From Aidingimonas halophila (lineage in GTDB: Bacteria; Pseudomonadota; Gammaproteobacteria; Pseudomonadales; Halomonadaceae): a DNA stretch of 64,000 nt. The stretch lies in assembly GCF_900106955.1 (NCBI RefSeq), contig NZ_FNNI01000001.1, positions 186,001-250,000 on the forward strand. The letters run 5' to 3'. A program made the position numbers and the translations under genes. Positions 31,018-40,260 of the stretch are shown here, one piece after another (the first letter of the stretch is position 1; the number at the start of each line of letters is the position of its first letter). Below the pieces are notes generated by a model. It was given only the letters and a program-made list of their open reading frames with translations. It was not told the origin of the DNA and ran no database searches.

Positions 31018-32310
31018 TCAGACACCAAGCGCATCCCGAGTCCGGTAATACCAGGCCCCCAACGCAGATAACGGAACACGCAGCAAACGCCCCCCAGGAA
31101 ACGGCAGATGCGGTAGATCCGCAAAGGCATCGAAGCGCTCGTTTCTGCCTTCCATCACCTCAGCAATCAGGCGTCCTGCCAGGTGGGTGCAGGTCACCCC
31201 ATGGCCGGAATAACCCTGTGCATAATAGATGTTGTCGTTGATGACACCGAACTGAGGAAGTCGATTGAGCGTCATCAAGAACGTTCCGCTCCACGCGTAA
31301 TCGACCTTCACATTGGCCAGCTGCGGGAAGGTCCTGAGCATTTTGGGGCGAATGACCGCCTCGATATTATCGGGGTCCTGTCCTCCATAATTGACACCTC
31401 CACCATAAATCAGACGGTTGTCGGCACTAAGACGGAAATAGTCCAGGAGATAATTACAGTCCTCTACGGCCATGTCGTTTGGCAGCAGCGTGCCGGCCAG
31501 ATCGGCACCGAGTGGCTCGGTGGTGATGATCTGCGTGCCACAAGGCATCGATCGACTCTCGAGCTCCGGCAACACTCCATTGAGATACGCATTGCCAGCC
31601 ATCACGACTTGATCCGCCACAACGCTCCCCCGCGGCGTGCGCAAGCGTACGGGATCGCCTTGCTCCACCGCGACGACAGGGCTCTGTTCGTGGATACGCC
31701 CTCCCAGGGTTTCGACAGCCGCCGCCTCCCCCAATACCAGATTCAGAGGATGCAAGTGTCCACCGGAATGATCGACGAGCGCACCCACGAACCGCTCGCT
31801 CACGACTTCTCGCGCCAGCTCACTACCTTCCAGCAGTTCCAGTTCATGGTTACCATAACGCTCCCATAACGTCTTGTGCTCCTTGAGCTCACTCCATTGC
31901 TTGGCGTTACAGGCAGCGAACAGGTTACCGTTCTTGAGATCACAGCGAATATCGTAGGTGTCGATACGCTCGCGGATGATGCGGTTGCCTTCGAACGCCA
32001 TATCCCCCAGTGAGCGAGCGGTTTCGGCACCATACTTGGCCTCGATGACATCCATATCGCGACTATAGCTGTTGACGATCTGTCCGCCATTGCGTCCGGA
32101 GGCACCATACCCCACTCGCGCCGACTCCAGAACCACAACGCTAAAGCCACGTTCGGCAAGGTGTAGTGCCGAAGACATTCCAGTGAATCCGGCACCAACC
32201 ACACAGACATCACATGTTACCTCCCCGATCAGCTCTGGACGCTGAGGGGTCGGGTTGGCAGTCGCTGCATAATAGGATCGCGCATGCTCAGTCGATGACG
32301 CAGCAGTCAT
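31018..32310 (-). CDS. puuB: Gamma-glutamylputrescine oxidoreductase
   Basis: FAD enzyme oxidising gamma-glutamylputrescine to the aldehyde. The 430-residue protein follows E. coli PuuB closely: SYYAATANPTPQRP, the Rossmann motif CDVCVVGAGFTGMSSALHLAE, VGYGASGRNGGQIVNSYSRD, DHSGGHLHPLNLVLGEA, GNAYLNGVLPELESRSMPCG, YAQGYSGHGVTCTHLAGRLIAE and PFPGGRLLRVPLSALGAWYY. It is the last gene of the minus-strand potABCD-containing run, 63 bases after the SpuB-like gene. The downstream hairpin marks the transcript end. Confidence 0.92.
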   Translation of the reverse strand: MTAASSTEHARSYYAATANPTPQRPELIGEVTCDVCVVGAGFTGMSSALHLAERGFSVVVLESARVGYGASGRNGGQIVNSYSRDMDVIEAKYGAETARSLGDMAFEGNRIIRERIDTYDIRCDLKNGNLFAACNAKQWSELKEHKTLWERYGNHELELLEGSELAREVVSERFVGALVDHSGGHLHPLNLVLGEAAAVETLGGRIHEQSPVVAVEQGDPVRLRTPRGSVVADQVVMAGNAYLNGVLPELESRSMPCGTQIITTEPLGADLAGTLLPNDMAVEDCNYLLDYFRLSADNRLIYGGGVNYGGQDPDNIEAVIRPKMLRTFPQLANVKVDYAWSGTFLMTLNRLPQFGVINDNIYYAQGYSGHGVTCTHLAGRLIAEVMEGRNERFDAFADLPHLPFPGGRLLRVPLSALGAWYYRTRDALGV

Positions 32311-32373
32311 GAGGACCTCTCAAAGATGATTGATAGCACCGGGATAGCAAACAGTGACACTCGATCGGTCACA

Positions 32374-33741
32374 TCAGACCCGTAACAACAGGTGTTCGCG
32401 CTCCCAAGAACTGATGACCTGGAAATAGGCGCGGTGTTCAGCGCGCTTGACCGCGAGGTAACTGTTGGCAAAACGTTCTCCCAACAGATCACAAAGCGGC
32501 TTGCAATCGTGCAGGGCATCCAGCGCCGGCCCGATATCATCGGGCAGCTTGTTGCCGCCCGACCAAGCGGATCCCACTACCGGTGGACGGGCGTCGACCT
32601 GCCCCAACATACCCAGATAACCGCATGCCAGAGATGCTGCCATGACCAGATAAGGGTTGGCATCGGCGCCAGCCAGGCGATTTTCCACGCGGGTGGCTTC
32701 GGGCTCTGCTACGGGCACACGCAACCCCACCGTACGATTGTCGAGTCCCCACTCCACGTTCACAGGTGCCGAACCGCTGTGTTCGCTACGAATCAATCGG
32801 CGATAGGAGTTGACGTTTGGTGCCAGCATGGGCATGGCCGCCGGTAAATACTGCTGCAGCCCCCCAATGAAGTGATGAAACAGGCGGCTCGGTTGGCCAT
32901 CGTCACCAGCAAACAGGTTACGCCGGCTCTCCTTGTCCACCACGCTCTGATGGATATGCATGGAACTACCCGGTTCGTTGGCCATGGGTTTGGCCATGAA
33001 GGTGGCATACATGCCATGCCGCAGAGCGGTTTCGCGCAACGTACGCTTGAAGATCACGACCTGATCGGCCAATGTGAGCGGATCGCCATGCTGAAAATTG
33101 ACCTCCATCTGCCCGGCACCCTCTTCATGAATCAGGGTATCCAGGTCCAGATTCATGGCATCGCAGTAGTCATACATCTCTTCAAACAGGGGGTCGAACT
33201 CATTGACAGCATCGATCGAGAATGACTGCCGACTGCTTTCCTGGCGCCCTGATCGGCCAATGGGAGGTTCCAGCGGATAATCCGAGTCGGTATTGGTCTT
33301 GACCAAGTAAAACTCGACTTCCGGGGCCACCACCGGAATCCAGCCTCGGGACTCATAGAGCTCCAGAACCCGTTTAAGAACGTGCCTGGGCGATAACTCA
33401 ACGGGCTCCCCCGTCAGGTAATGGCAATCATGGATGATCTGTGCCGTGGCATCTTCCGCCCAAGGGACCAGATAGATGGCATCGGGATCCGGCACCAACT
33501 CCATGTCGCGCTCTGCGGGATTCCAGAAACGGATATCCTCATCATCGGGATAGCCACCAGTCACCGTTTGAATGAAGATCGAATCTGGCAGCCTGGGGCG
33601 TCCACCGTTGAGATATTTCTTGGCCGGGATGATCTTGCCCTTGAGTATGCCCGTCTGATCCGAGACGAGACACTCCACTTCCGTAATTCCATGGGCATCG
33701 AACCAGTCTTTCAACACCGGTTCTACGTGGCTGTTACTCAT
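32374..33741 (-). CDS. Second gamma-glutamylpolyamine synthetase (SpuB/GlnA-like)
   Basis: A glutamine-synthetase-fold ligase distinct from the puuA gene at 29580; it resembles Pseudomonas SpuB-type enzymes. Of 455 residues, landmarks are ECLVSDQTGILKGKIIPAKKYL, VVAPEVEFYLVKTNTDSDYPL, EEGAGQMEVNFQHGDPL, ATFMAKPMANEPGSSMHIHQS, NSYRRLIRSEHSGSAP and GADANPYLVMAASLACGYLG. The GS-fold metal and ATP residues appear intact. It sits between potD and puuB. The amine substrate (putrescine, spermidine, cadaverine or diaminopropane) cannot be read from the sequence. True glutamine synthetase is excluded by the GKIIPAKK-type N-terminus and context. Confidence 0.85.
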   Translation of the reverse strand: MSNSHVEPVLKDWFDAHGITEVECLVSDQTGILKGKIIPAKKYLNGGRPRLPDSIFIQTVTGGYPDDEDIRFWNPAERDMELVPDPDAIYLVPWAEDATAQIIHDCHYLTGEPVELSPRHVLKRVLELYESRGWIPVVAPEVEFYLVKTNTDSDYPLEPPIGRSGRQESSRQSFSIDAVNEFDPLFEEMYDYCDAMNLDLDTLIHEEGAGQMEVNFQHGDPLTLADQVVIFKRTLRETALRHGMYATFMAKPMANEPGSSMHIHQSVVDKESRRNLFAGDDGQPSRLFHHFIGGLQQYLPAAMPMLAPNVNSYRRLIRSEHSGSAPVNVEWGLDNRTVGLRVPVAEPEATRVENRLAGADANPYLVMAASLACGYLGMLGQVDARPPVVGSAWSGGNKLPDDIGPALDALHDCKPLCDLLGERFANSYLAVKRAEHRAYFQVISSWEREHLLLRV

Positions 33742-33765
33742 AAAGAATTCCTTGGTGAAGAAGCG

Positions 33766-33819
33766 GGGCCCGGCACTTTCGTGCCCGCCGGGTCCCGGCC
33801 TCGTGCATCAAGCACCGAG
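33766..33819. other. Two tandem hairpins between potD and the SpuB-like gene
   Basis: A strong GC hairpin at about 33766-33796 has core GGCAC-TTTC-GTGCC with outer GGGCCCGG/CCGGGTCC arms and small bulges. A second stem lies at about 33798-33819 (CCTCG-TGC/GCA-CGAGG type, one bulge). Both are in the 81-base gap after potD, with no T-run. Such elements commonly protect the upstream binding-protein mRNA and reduce read-through. Confidence 0.55.
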
Positions 33820-33822
33820 GGC

Positions 33823-34890
33823 TTAGCGCGATTTCACTTCAGACCACAACTGCTGGAAGGTATCCAGCTCGTCCCCTTGCAGGCTGGGAGTGAACCGCAG
33901 ATTTTCCATGTCCTCTTCGCTCGGCTGTACCGGCGGCTCGTTCAGGACATCGTCAAGATGCGGCTTGGCGGCCTCATTGGGGCTCGCGTAATAGTTGTAG
34001 TTGGACAACTGGGCGCCAACCTCGGCATCAAGAATGAAGTCAATGAACTTGTGGGCCAAGTCCGGATTGGGTGCCTCGCTAGGGATCATCATGGCATCGA
34101 CCCACATTTCGGCACCCTCTTCGGGCAGCATGAAATCGATGGTCTCGAAGGTCTCGGGATCCTCATCCTTGAAGTAGAGGTAGTCACCGTTGTAGCTCAA
34201 GCCAACATGCGTGACGCCACGTGCCAACTCCTGCAGGGCGGGTGTGCCGTCGACGAATCCACTGAAGGTATCGCGCTCCTTGGTATCCAGCAGCAATTGG
34301 GCCGCCTCTTTCCAGGCCTCCATATTCGTACAGTCATAGCCATGCCCGAGATAGGCACAGGCCGCTCCCATACTGACCTGACCATCTCCCATCAACGCGA
34401 AGGGATGCTCAGGGTTCGTCGACTCGTCAAAGAGCAGCGACCAGCTCTTGGGGGCGTCGGGGAAGGTTTCCGTGTTGTAGACGATACCCGTCGTTCCCCA
34501 TTGATAGGGCGCACTATACTGGTTTCCCGGATCGTACTCCGGATCCTGGAACTCCCCCATCAGATTATCGAGGTTTTCCAGCTTGTCGTGGTCGAGCTCC
34601 TGTACCAGGCCCGTCTCGATCAAGCGCGGAATGTAGTAATTGGATGGAACGATGATGTCGTATTGGGAGGTGCCTCCGGCATTGAGCTTGGAGAACATCT
34701 CCGGCAACGAGTTGAAATAGTTCTGGACCACCTCGACATCGTACTTCTCCTCGAAGGCCTCGATGATGTCGGGGTCCATGTATTCTGTCCAGTTGAAGAG
34801 GTACAGGGTGTCCTCATCTGCCTGGGCCGTTGAGGCCAGCATCAGACCACCCAGGCCGATAGCGACGTTGCGGGTCATTGTTTTCATCAT
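33823..34890 (-). CDS. potD: Spermidine/putrescine-binding periplasmic protein
   Basis: Solute-binding protein of a polyamine ABC importer. The 355-residue product starts MMKTMTRNVAIGLGGLMLAS, with cleavage expected after AQA. The mature part has LYLFNWTEYMDPDIIEAFEEKY, YDIIVPSNYYIPRLIETGLVQ, YSAPYQWGTTGIVYN and VDAMMIPSEAPNPDLAHKFIDFIL, patterns shared by PotD and PotF. An in-frame extension to 35202 is rejected because GAAGGAGAG stands before 34890. Order on the strand is potA-potB-potC-potD. Spermidine versus putrescine preference is undecided. Confidence 0.92.
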   Translation of the reverse strand: MMKTMTRNVAIGLGGLMLASTAQADEDTLYLFNWTEYMDPDIIEAFEEKYDVEVVQNYFNSLPEMFSKLNAGGTSQYDIIVPSNYYIPRLIETGLVQELDHDKLENLDNLMGEFQDPEYDPGNQYSAPYQWGTTGIVYNTETFPDAPKSWSLLFDESTNPEHPFALMGDGQVSMGAACAYLGHGYDCTNMEAWKEAAQLLLDTKERDTFSGFVDGTPALQELARGVTHVGLSYNGDYLYFKDEDPETFETIDFMLPEEGAEMWVDAMMIPSEAPNPDLAHKFIDFILDAEVGAQLSNYNYYASPNEAAKPHLDDVLNEPPVQPSEEDMENLRFTPSLQGDELDTFQQLWSEVKSR

Positions 34891-34931
34891 TTCGCTCTCC
34901 TTCGGATCCCTCGTTGGGGGTAATGGGCGCC

Positions 34932-35732
34932 TTATTGCTGACGCCCCTGACGGTTGAACATCAGACTCAGCACAGCAGCAACAGCGACGGCACCGATCAT
35001 GACGGTCGCCATCGCATTGATTTCCGGAGACACCCCTTTCTTGATGGCCCCCCAGATATAGATCGGCAATGTGGCGCTTTCCGGACCGGCCGTGAAGAAG
35101 CTGATCACGAAGTCGTCGATGGATAGTGTGAACGACAGGAAGAATGCCGAAATCAACGCTGGCTTGATGGTTGGCAACATGAAGAACCGGGCACGCTGCC
35201 AAGGCGTGGCGTAAAGATCCTTCGCCGCCTCGAACAATGTCGGGTCAAGACCGACGAACCGCGAATAGACAATCAGCGCCACGAAGGGAATCTGGAATGT
35301 CACATGCGAGATGATCATGGTCAAAAGCCCCGGTCCCAGCAAACCGGTCAACCGATTGATCTGCACGAAGAACGCCATCTCCGAGATCCCGAAAACAATA
35401 TCCGGCAGCACGATCGGCAAGTAAATCAGGATGATCAACCAACCGAGCTTACGGTGACGGTGCCGATACATGCCATAACCAATCAAACAGCCTAGAGTCA
35501 GCGCCACTGCAGAGGAGGCAATGGCCAACACCATGCTATTGGCAAAGGCCGACAGGATTTCCTCGTTCCCCAGTAACTGCTGGTACCAGCGTAACGAAAA
35601 GCCGGTAAAATTCGCTGCGCTATTGGCCGCGTTGAAAGAAAAGAGGACCACGACCAGTAGAGGCACATAGAGAAAGAACAGGGTCAGCCACCAGAAACCG
35701 GTCAGCGACCGTTGCAAGGTCTGCTTTTTCAT
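34932..35732 (-). CDS. potC: Polyamine ABC transporter permease PotC
   Basis: Inner-membrane permease, 266 residues with about six transmembrane segments. The EAA loop that contacts the ATPase is DPTLFEAAKDLYATPWQRARFFMLP near residue 175. SFTLSIDDFVISFFTAGP near residue 210 is a typical PotC segment. The start overlaps the potB stop (ATGA), showing coupled translation. It pairs with PotB to form the channel. Confidence 0.94.
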   Translation of the reverse strand: MKKQTLQRSLTGFWWLTLFFLYVPLLVVVLFSFNAANSAANFTGFSLRWYQQLLGNEEILSAFANSMVLAIASSAVALTLGCLIGYGMYRHRHRKLGWLIILIYLPIVLPDIVFGISEMAFFVQINRLTGLLGPGLLTMIISHVTFQIPFVALIVYSRFVGLDPTLFEAAKDLYATPWQRARFFMLPTIKPALISAFFLSFTLSIDDFVISFFTAGPESATLPIYIWGAIKKGVSPEINAMATVMIGAVAVAAVLSLMFNRQGRQQ

Positions 35733-36652
35733 ATGACGACCTCCTCGCCGCCACCCAGTCGCTTACCGATACGACGCATGGCATAGAGTCCAATGAAAGT
35801 GGCAATCAGCATCAGGATGGCGCCGGCGGCACCCAGCGGCCAGTTCGAACCGCCCGAGAACTGATTGGCAACCAGATTGCCCAGCATCATTCCTTTACCG
35901 CCACCCAGCAGTTCAGGGATGACGTACATGCCAAAGGCGGGAATGGCCACCAGCACGATACCGGCCAGCAAACCTGGCAACGTCTGAGGGAAGACAGCGT
36001 GCCAGAATGCTCGCACCGGAGAAGCATAGAGGTCCTGTGCCGCCTGCACCTGAGCGTGGTCCAGCTTTTCAAAAGCCGCATACAAAGGCAGCACCATGAA
36101 GGGCAGGAAGTTATAAACCAACCCCAGGGTCACGGCAAAATTCGAAGGATAGAGCCCCATATTGGCCGGGACCAGACCCAGCATCTGGGCAAACTCAGCC
36201 AATGGCGTCCCGGGCGCCAGCAGGTTCATCCAGCCGAACGTCCGGATCACCTGATTGGTCCAGGAGGGGACGACTACCAGCAACAGCATGATGGGACGCC
36301 ACTTCTCCCGGCAGGTGGTGATGTAATAGGCAATCGGGTAAGCAATAATGATCACCAGTCCAGTGGAGACCACTGTCTGCCACAATGAACGCAACAGGGT
36401 GAAGAGATTCCCGGCACTCCAGCCCAGAAAGCCGAATCCCGCCAGGCGCTTGAACGATTCCAGGCTCAACGGCATTTCTGGCAGGCCATACGTGCCGTTG
36501 GTCATGAACGCAACGCTCATCAGGTAGAAGCTGGGTAGAACCAGGAAGATAAAAATCCAGACAGCCCCCGGGGCAACCGTCATCAGCAGGTGTCGGGATT
36601 CACTGACCATCGCTCGACTGCGTGCGCTTGGGAGAACTCCAGAATAAGCCAT
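35729..36652 (-). CDS. potB: Polyamine ABC transporter permease PotB
   Basis: Second permease, 307 residues with about six membrane segments. The family stretch FIFLVLPSFYLMSVAF lies in the first segment and the EAA loop (KLDHAQVQAAQDLYASPVRAFWHAVFPQTLPG) lies near residue 200. The ATG at 36652 is chosen because GAGGTG stands five bases upstream; a GTG at 36664 touches the potA stop. It is immediately downstream of potA and coupled to potC. Confidence 0.93.
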   Translation of the reverse strand: MAYSGVLPSARSRAMVSESRHLLMTVAPGAVWIFIFLVLPSFYLMSVAFMTNGTYGLPEMPLSLESFKRLAGFGFLGWSAGNLFTLLRSLWQTVVSTGLVIIIAYPIAYYITTCREKWRPIMLLLVVVPSWTNQVIRTFGWMNLLAPGTPLAEFAQMLGLVPANMGLYPSNFAVTLGLVYNFLPFMVLPLYAAFEKLDHAQVQAAQDLYASPVRAFWHAVFPQTLPGLLAGIVLVAIPAFGMYVIPELLGGGKGMMLGNLVANQFSGGSNWPLGAAGAILMLIATFIGLYAMRRIGKRLGGGEEVVI

Positions 36653-36660
36653 GGCACACC

Positions 36661-37794
36661 TCACGCGTTCAGGGTGACGAGGTCATCGGTGGAGACAACC
36701 ACCGTGACACGATCGCCGACAGCCGGCAGGTTTCCGCCGCAATTCCTGACGGTAGCCTGCATGGTCGTGGAACCGACCTCCAGGCGATATTCGGCATGGC
36801 TGCCACGATAGAGACACTCCGTTACGGTGCCGAACAAGCGATTGTCCCCTGCCTGCTCGCCAGGCAACAGGTCCAGTGTCTCGGGACGTATCAATAGAAG
36901 ATCGCCATCGGGCGGTGTCGTCAGGTGCAGTGTGCCCAGATCCGTCATCAAGGCACTCCCGTCGCGGTTGGTGACCGGATACAGGTTGTCATGCCCCATG
37001 AACCGAGCCACGAACGCATTGACCGGCCGCTCGTATACGTCGCGAGGAGGGCCGACCTGCTGGATGATACCGCCATCGAGTACAGCGATGCGGTCCGACA
37101 TCACCATCGCTTCCTGCTGATCGTGCGTCACGAAGACGAACGTCATGCCCAACCGTTTCTGCACTCTCAACAACTCGACCTGAAGCTGACTTCTCAAACC
37201 CGCGTCCAGTGCCGACAACGGCTCATCGAGCAGCAATACTTCCGGCTCGCATACCAGCGCTCTGGCCAGTGCAATACGCTGGCGCTGACCTCCGGACAAC
37301 TGATCAACCCGCCGATCGATCAGTGGCCCCAACTGAATGAAATCCGCTATGTCGTCGACACGACGGTTTCTCTCGGCTTCCGAGATTCCCTGCATACGTA
37401 GGCCGAATGCCAGGTTTTCCCGAACCGAGAGATGAGGAAACAATGCGTAGGACTGGAAGACGGTATTAACACTCCGCCGGTGAGGCGGAATCTCGGTGAT
37501 GTCTTTGTCACCCAACAGCAATCGTCCACCGTCGGGAGTTTCAAGCCCAGCCAAGATACGCAGCAACGTCGTCTTGCCACATCCCGAGGGACCTAGCAGT
37601 GTAAAGAACTCACCGGAATCGATGGTCAAATCCACACCATCAAGGGCGATGGTGTCTGCTCCAAAACGCTTTTCCAGGCCTTGCAACACTATCGTTGACG
37701 CCTTGTGGCGGGAGGCGGAGTCCTCAGGGTAATCGGCGTGGACAGTTTCCGACGCCGGAGTGGCGTTATCAGGGGCCGTCAAGGAAGAAGTCAT
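36661..37794 (-). CDS. potA: Polyamine ABC transporter ATPase PotA
   Basis: Importer ATPase of 377 residues with a 35-residue N-terminal extension before the ABC domain. Motifs are Walker A LLGPSGCGKTTLL near residue 69, Q-loop TVFQSYALFPHLSV, signature LSGGQRQRIALARAL and Walker B EVLLLDEPLSALD, with switch region FVTHDQQEAMVMSD. A C-terminal TOBE domain (residues about 285-375) follows. It is the first of potABCD and starts 45 bases after the upstream oxidase gene. Confidence 0.94.
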   Translation of the reverse strand: MTSSLTAPDNATPASETVHADYPEDSASRHKASTIVLQGLEKRFGADTIALDGVDLTIDSGEFFTLLGPSGCGKTTLLRILAGLETPDGGRLLLGDKDITEIPPHRRSVNTVFQSYALFPHLSVRENLAFGLRMQGISEAERNRRVDDIADFIQLGPLIDRRVDQLSGGQRQRIALARALVCEPEVLLLDEPLSALDAGLRSQLQVELLRVQKRLGMTFVFVTHDQQEAMVMSDRIAVLDGGIIQQVGPPRDVYERPVNAFVARFMGHDNLYPVTNRDGSALMTDLGTLHLTTPPDGDLLLIRPETLDLLPGEQAGDNRLFGTVTECLYRGSHAEYRLEVGSTTMQATVRNCGGNLPAVGDRVTVVVSTDDLVTLNA

Positions 37795-37839
37795 TATTCC
37801 ACTCTCCTGTTATGGGCTCTCGATCCCTACTTGTCCTTG

Positions 37840-39129
37840 TTATAGGCGATCGCGCAGTTTGTAAAAATTGGTAGCCAGTACCAACAAGGGAGTGCGTAAC
37901 CAGCGTCCGCCGGGGAACCGACGATGCGGCATGGCAGCAAATACATCGAATCTCTCAGCCTGTCCAGCGATGGTTTCGGCGAGCAACTGACCCGCCAGAC
38001 CTGCCAAGGCCATCCCATGGCCCGAATATCCTTGAGCGTAATACAGATTGCCTTCCAGACGTCCGAAGTCAGGGGCACGATTGAGCGTGATAGCCACATC
38101 CCCACCCCAGCGATAATCGATCCTGGCACCGCCCAATACGGGGAAAAGATGAGCGATCTTCGTCTCCATGCGTTCTTGCAAATGTTTCGGTTCACGCCCG
38201 TTGTAGCTCACTTCTCCACCATAAATCAGGCGGCGGTCACCAGAGAGTCGATAATAATCGAGTACGAAATTAGCATCGGACAAGGCATCGTTCTGGGGCA
38301 GGACCTTCGCAGCACGTGCTTCACCTAGCGGTTCGGTCGCAATCATGTAGTTGGCAGCCCGCATGATGCGCCCATCCAGTTCAGGCACCAGGCCTCCGAG
38401 ATACGCGTTTCCAGCCACCACGACGAAATCGGCTGTCACACTCCCCTGTTCAGTCACGACGCGTGCTGGAGAGCCGCGCTGGACATGCAGAGCGGCACTA
38501 TGCTCATACAGATGCGCTCCAGCACGCTGAGCGGCTTTCGCCAGTCCCAACGTATAATTGAGGGGATGCAGATGCCCGCCCTCGCTGTCATACAGCGCAC
38601 CGGGATAGACACCGGTGCAGACATGTTCTCGCAGCGCATCACCCTCGAGCCAATGCAGGCCGGAGTAACCGTAACGACGCTCCATCTCATCCCGAAAGGA
38701 CTGCAGCTCGCGAATCTGGCGTGTCTTGACGGCAGCGTGAAGATATCCCCACTGAAGATCGCAAGGTATCGAATGGCGCTCGATCAAGGAGGCGGTCAGG
38801 CGCACCGCTTCACGGCTCATTTCCCAGATATCCCGTGCTCGCTCCAGGCCAAGCGCCTTTTCGATCGTTGAGATGTCGGTACCCAGACCAGGCAGGATCT
38901 GGCCGCCACTTCGGCCCGAAGCGCCAAAGCCAACCTCTCCCGCTTCGAGCAACACCACCGAATATCCTTGTTCGGCCAGATGCAAGGCCGTCGAACATCC
39001 GGTGACACCGCCACCAATAATGCAGACGTCCGCTCTCGCTTCACCCTCCAGCGTGGAGGTCGGCGCCAGCGTTACCTGGATGCTGTCACGGTAGTAGGAT
39101 GCGGGACTCTCGCTGGCATCGGATGCCAT
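37840..39129 (-). CDS. Second PuuB-like FAD-dependent amine oxidoreductase
   Basis: DAO-family flavoenzyme of 429 residues, a paralog of the PuuB at 31018. It has DVCIIGGGVTGCSTALHLAEQG, the GFGASGRSGGQILPGLGTD loop, SEGGHLHPLNYTLGLAKAAQ, GNAYLGGLVPELDGRIMRAAN, YAQGYSGHGMALAGLAGQLLAE and FPGGRWLRTPLLVLATNFY. It differs from PuuB in the substrate-side loop (ILPGLGTD rather than IVNSYSRD). It may therefore act on another gamma-glutamylated polyamine or on a free amine. It is the first gene of the run leading through potABCD to puuB. The substrate is inferred from context only. Confidence 0.83.
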   Translation of the reverse strand: MASDASESPASYYRDSIQVTLAPTSTLEGEARADVCIIGGGVTGCSTALHLAEQGYSVVLLEAGEVGFGASGRSGGQILPGLGTDISTIEKALGLERARDIWEMSREAVRLTASLIERHSIPCDLQWGYLHAAVKTRQIRELQSFRDEMERRYGYSGLHWLEGDALREHVCTGVYPGALYDSEGGHLHPLNYTLGLAKAAQRAGAHLYEHSAALHVQRGSPARVVTEQGSVTADFVVVAGNAYLGGLVPELDGRIMRAANYMIATEPLGEARAAKVLPQNDALSDANFVLDYYRLSGDRRLIYGGEVSYNGREPKHLQERMETKIAHLFPVLGGARIDYRWGGDVAITLNRAPDFGRLEGNLYYAQGYSGHGMALAGLAGQLLAETIAGQAERFDVFAAMPHRRFPGGRWLRTPLLVLATNFYKLRDRL

Positions 39130-39322
39130 GAAACCTTCCTTATCAAGACAGAGAGGATCTCTGCTGACTATTGTTGTTGAATTCTTTGACCACCCTGGGA
39201 AGCATATGGATCATTTTGCTGATCCAAGGTGTGATTACAGTCTGCCACCAAGCCACTACCACATGTCAAGTATTCAATAACGAAAACAACAAGCGGAGAA
39301 GGGAAACGAACGCGATACGACG

Positions 39323-40246
39323 TCAAGGGTTTTTCTCAAGAACCTCGAAAAAGGCCTCCAGGACGCGATTGGGTCGACGATCACGACGAGTAATGACGAC
39401 AAATGGCGTCAAATAATAACCACCATCGATGGGCAATTCTCTCAACCGCCCCATCGCTTTCCAGGGGGCCGCCAGGTGATCCGGCAGATAACCGATATAG
39501 CTCCCGGTGAGAATCAGGAAAGCCGCCCCCTCTCGATCGGACGCGGTTGCCGTTCCTCTGAGCCGCGCATGGGGTGCACGGGCCGTATCGGGCAGCGGAT
39601 AACCGGGCACCACGGCTTCATAATCATGGAGATCGGTTGTCTCCAATGCCTCCGCCGGAATATCGAACAATGGATGACGATTCGCGCAATACAGGCGGGA
39701 GCATTCACTGTACAGAAACCGAGTCTCCAGGCTCGCCAGCAGATTGACCTGCGGGACAACGCCCAGATGCAGCCGGGAGTCCAGGACTCCCTGGGCAATG
39801 GCATCCGGCGGATCCATGTGGATGTTAATGGCCACATCCGGCGCCTGGGCCTTGAGGTCGGCCAGAGTATGCGTGATTCGCATCTGAGGCAGACTGACAA
39901 GATTGTCTGTGATGCCAATATTCAGTTCACCGCGCAAGGTATGATGCAGTTCATTGACCTCGCTGCGGAACATTTCCAGGGAAGCAAACAGACGCAAGGA
40001 CGCTTCATAGACATGGCGCCCCTCTTCCGTCAACGCAAATCCCCCCCGTCCGCGCTGACAAAGACGCAATCCCAGTCGCTTTTCGAGATCGTTCATGTGC
40101 AGACTGATAGCCGGCCGGCCGATACCGAGGACGACTTCCGCTGCCGTAAAGCCACCACATTCGGCCACAGCCCTGAACACTCGCAACAAACGGATATCAA
40201 AATCGCTGACCTGGCCAGGCAGTGGCGACTTGTGCTCTCCCGTCAT
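39323..40246 (-). CDS. LysR-family transcriptional regulator
   Basis: The 307-residue protein has an N-terminal winged HTH (RLLRVFRAVAECGGFTAAEVVLGIGRPAISLHMNDLEKRLGL read in parts). A periplasmic-binding-like effector domain follows (GELNIGITDNL, PLFDIPAEALETTDLHDYEAVVPG). The start at 40246 (MTGEHKSPL) is chosen because AAGGAG lies just upstream. It begins 14 bases after the moeB stop and 193 bases before the oxidase-potABCD run on the same strand. It is probably co-transcribed with lrp-moeB and may control the polyamine transport run. The effector is unknown. Confidence 0.88.
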   Translation of the reverse strand: MTGEHKSPLPGQVSDFDIRLLRVFRAVAECGGFTAAEVVLGIGRPAISLHMNDLEKRLGLRLCQRGRGGFALTEEGRHVYEASLRLFASLEMFRSEVNELHHTLRGELNIGITDNLVSLPQMRITHTLADLKAQAPDVAINIHMDPPDAIAQGVLDSRLHLGVVPQVNLLASLETRFLYSECSRLYCANRHPLFDIPAEALETTDLHDYEAVVPGYPLPDTARAPHARLRGTATASDREGAAFLILTGSYIGYLPDHLAAPWKAMGRLRELPIDGGYYLTPFVVITRRDRRPNRVLEAFFEVLEKNP

Positions 40247-40260
40247 GCGGTCTCCTTGCA

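Noticed and set aside
33421-34833. 470-codon plus-strand open frame opposite potD and the SpuB-like gene
   Set aside because: Spans two real genes on the other strand; caused by codon bias.
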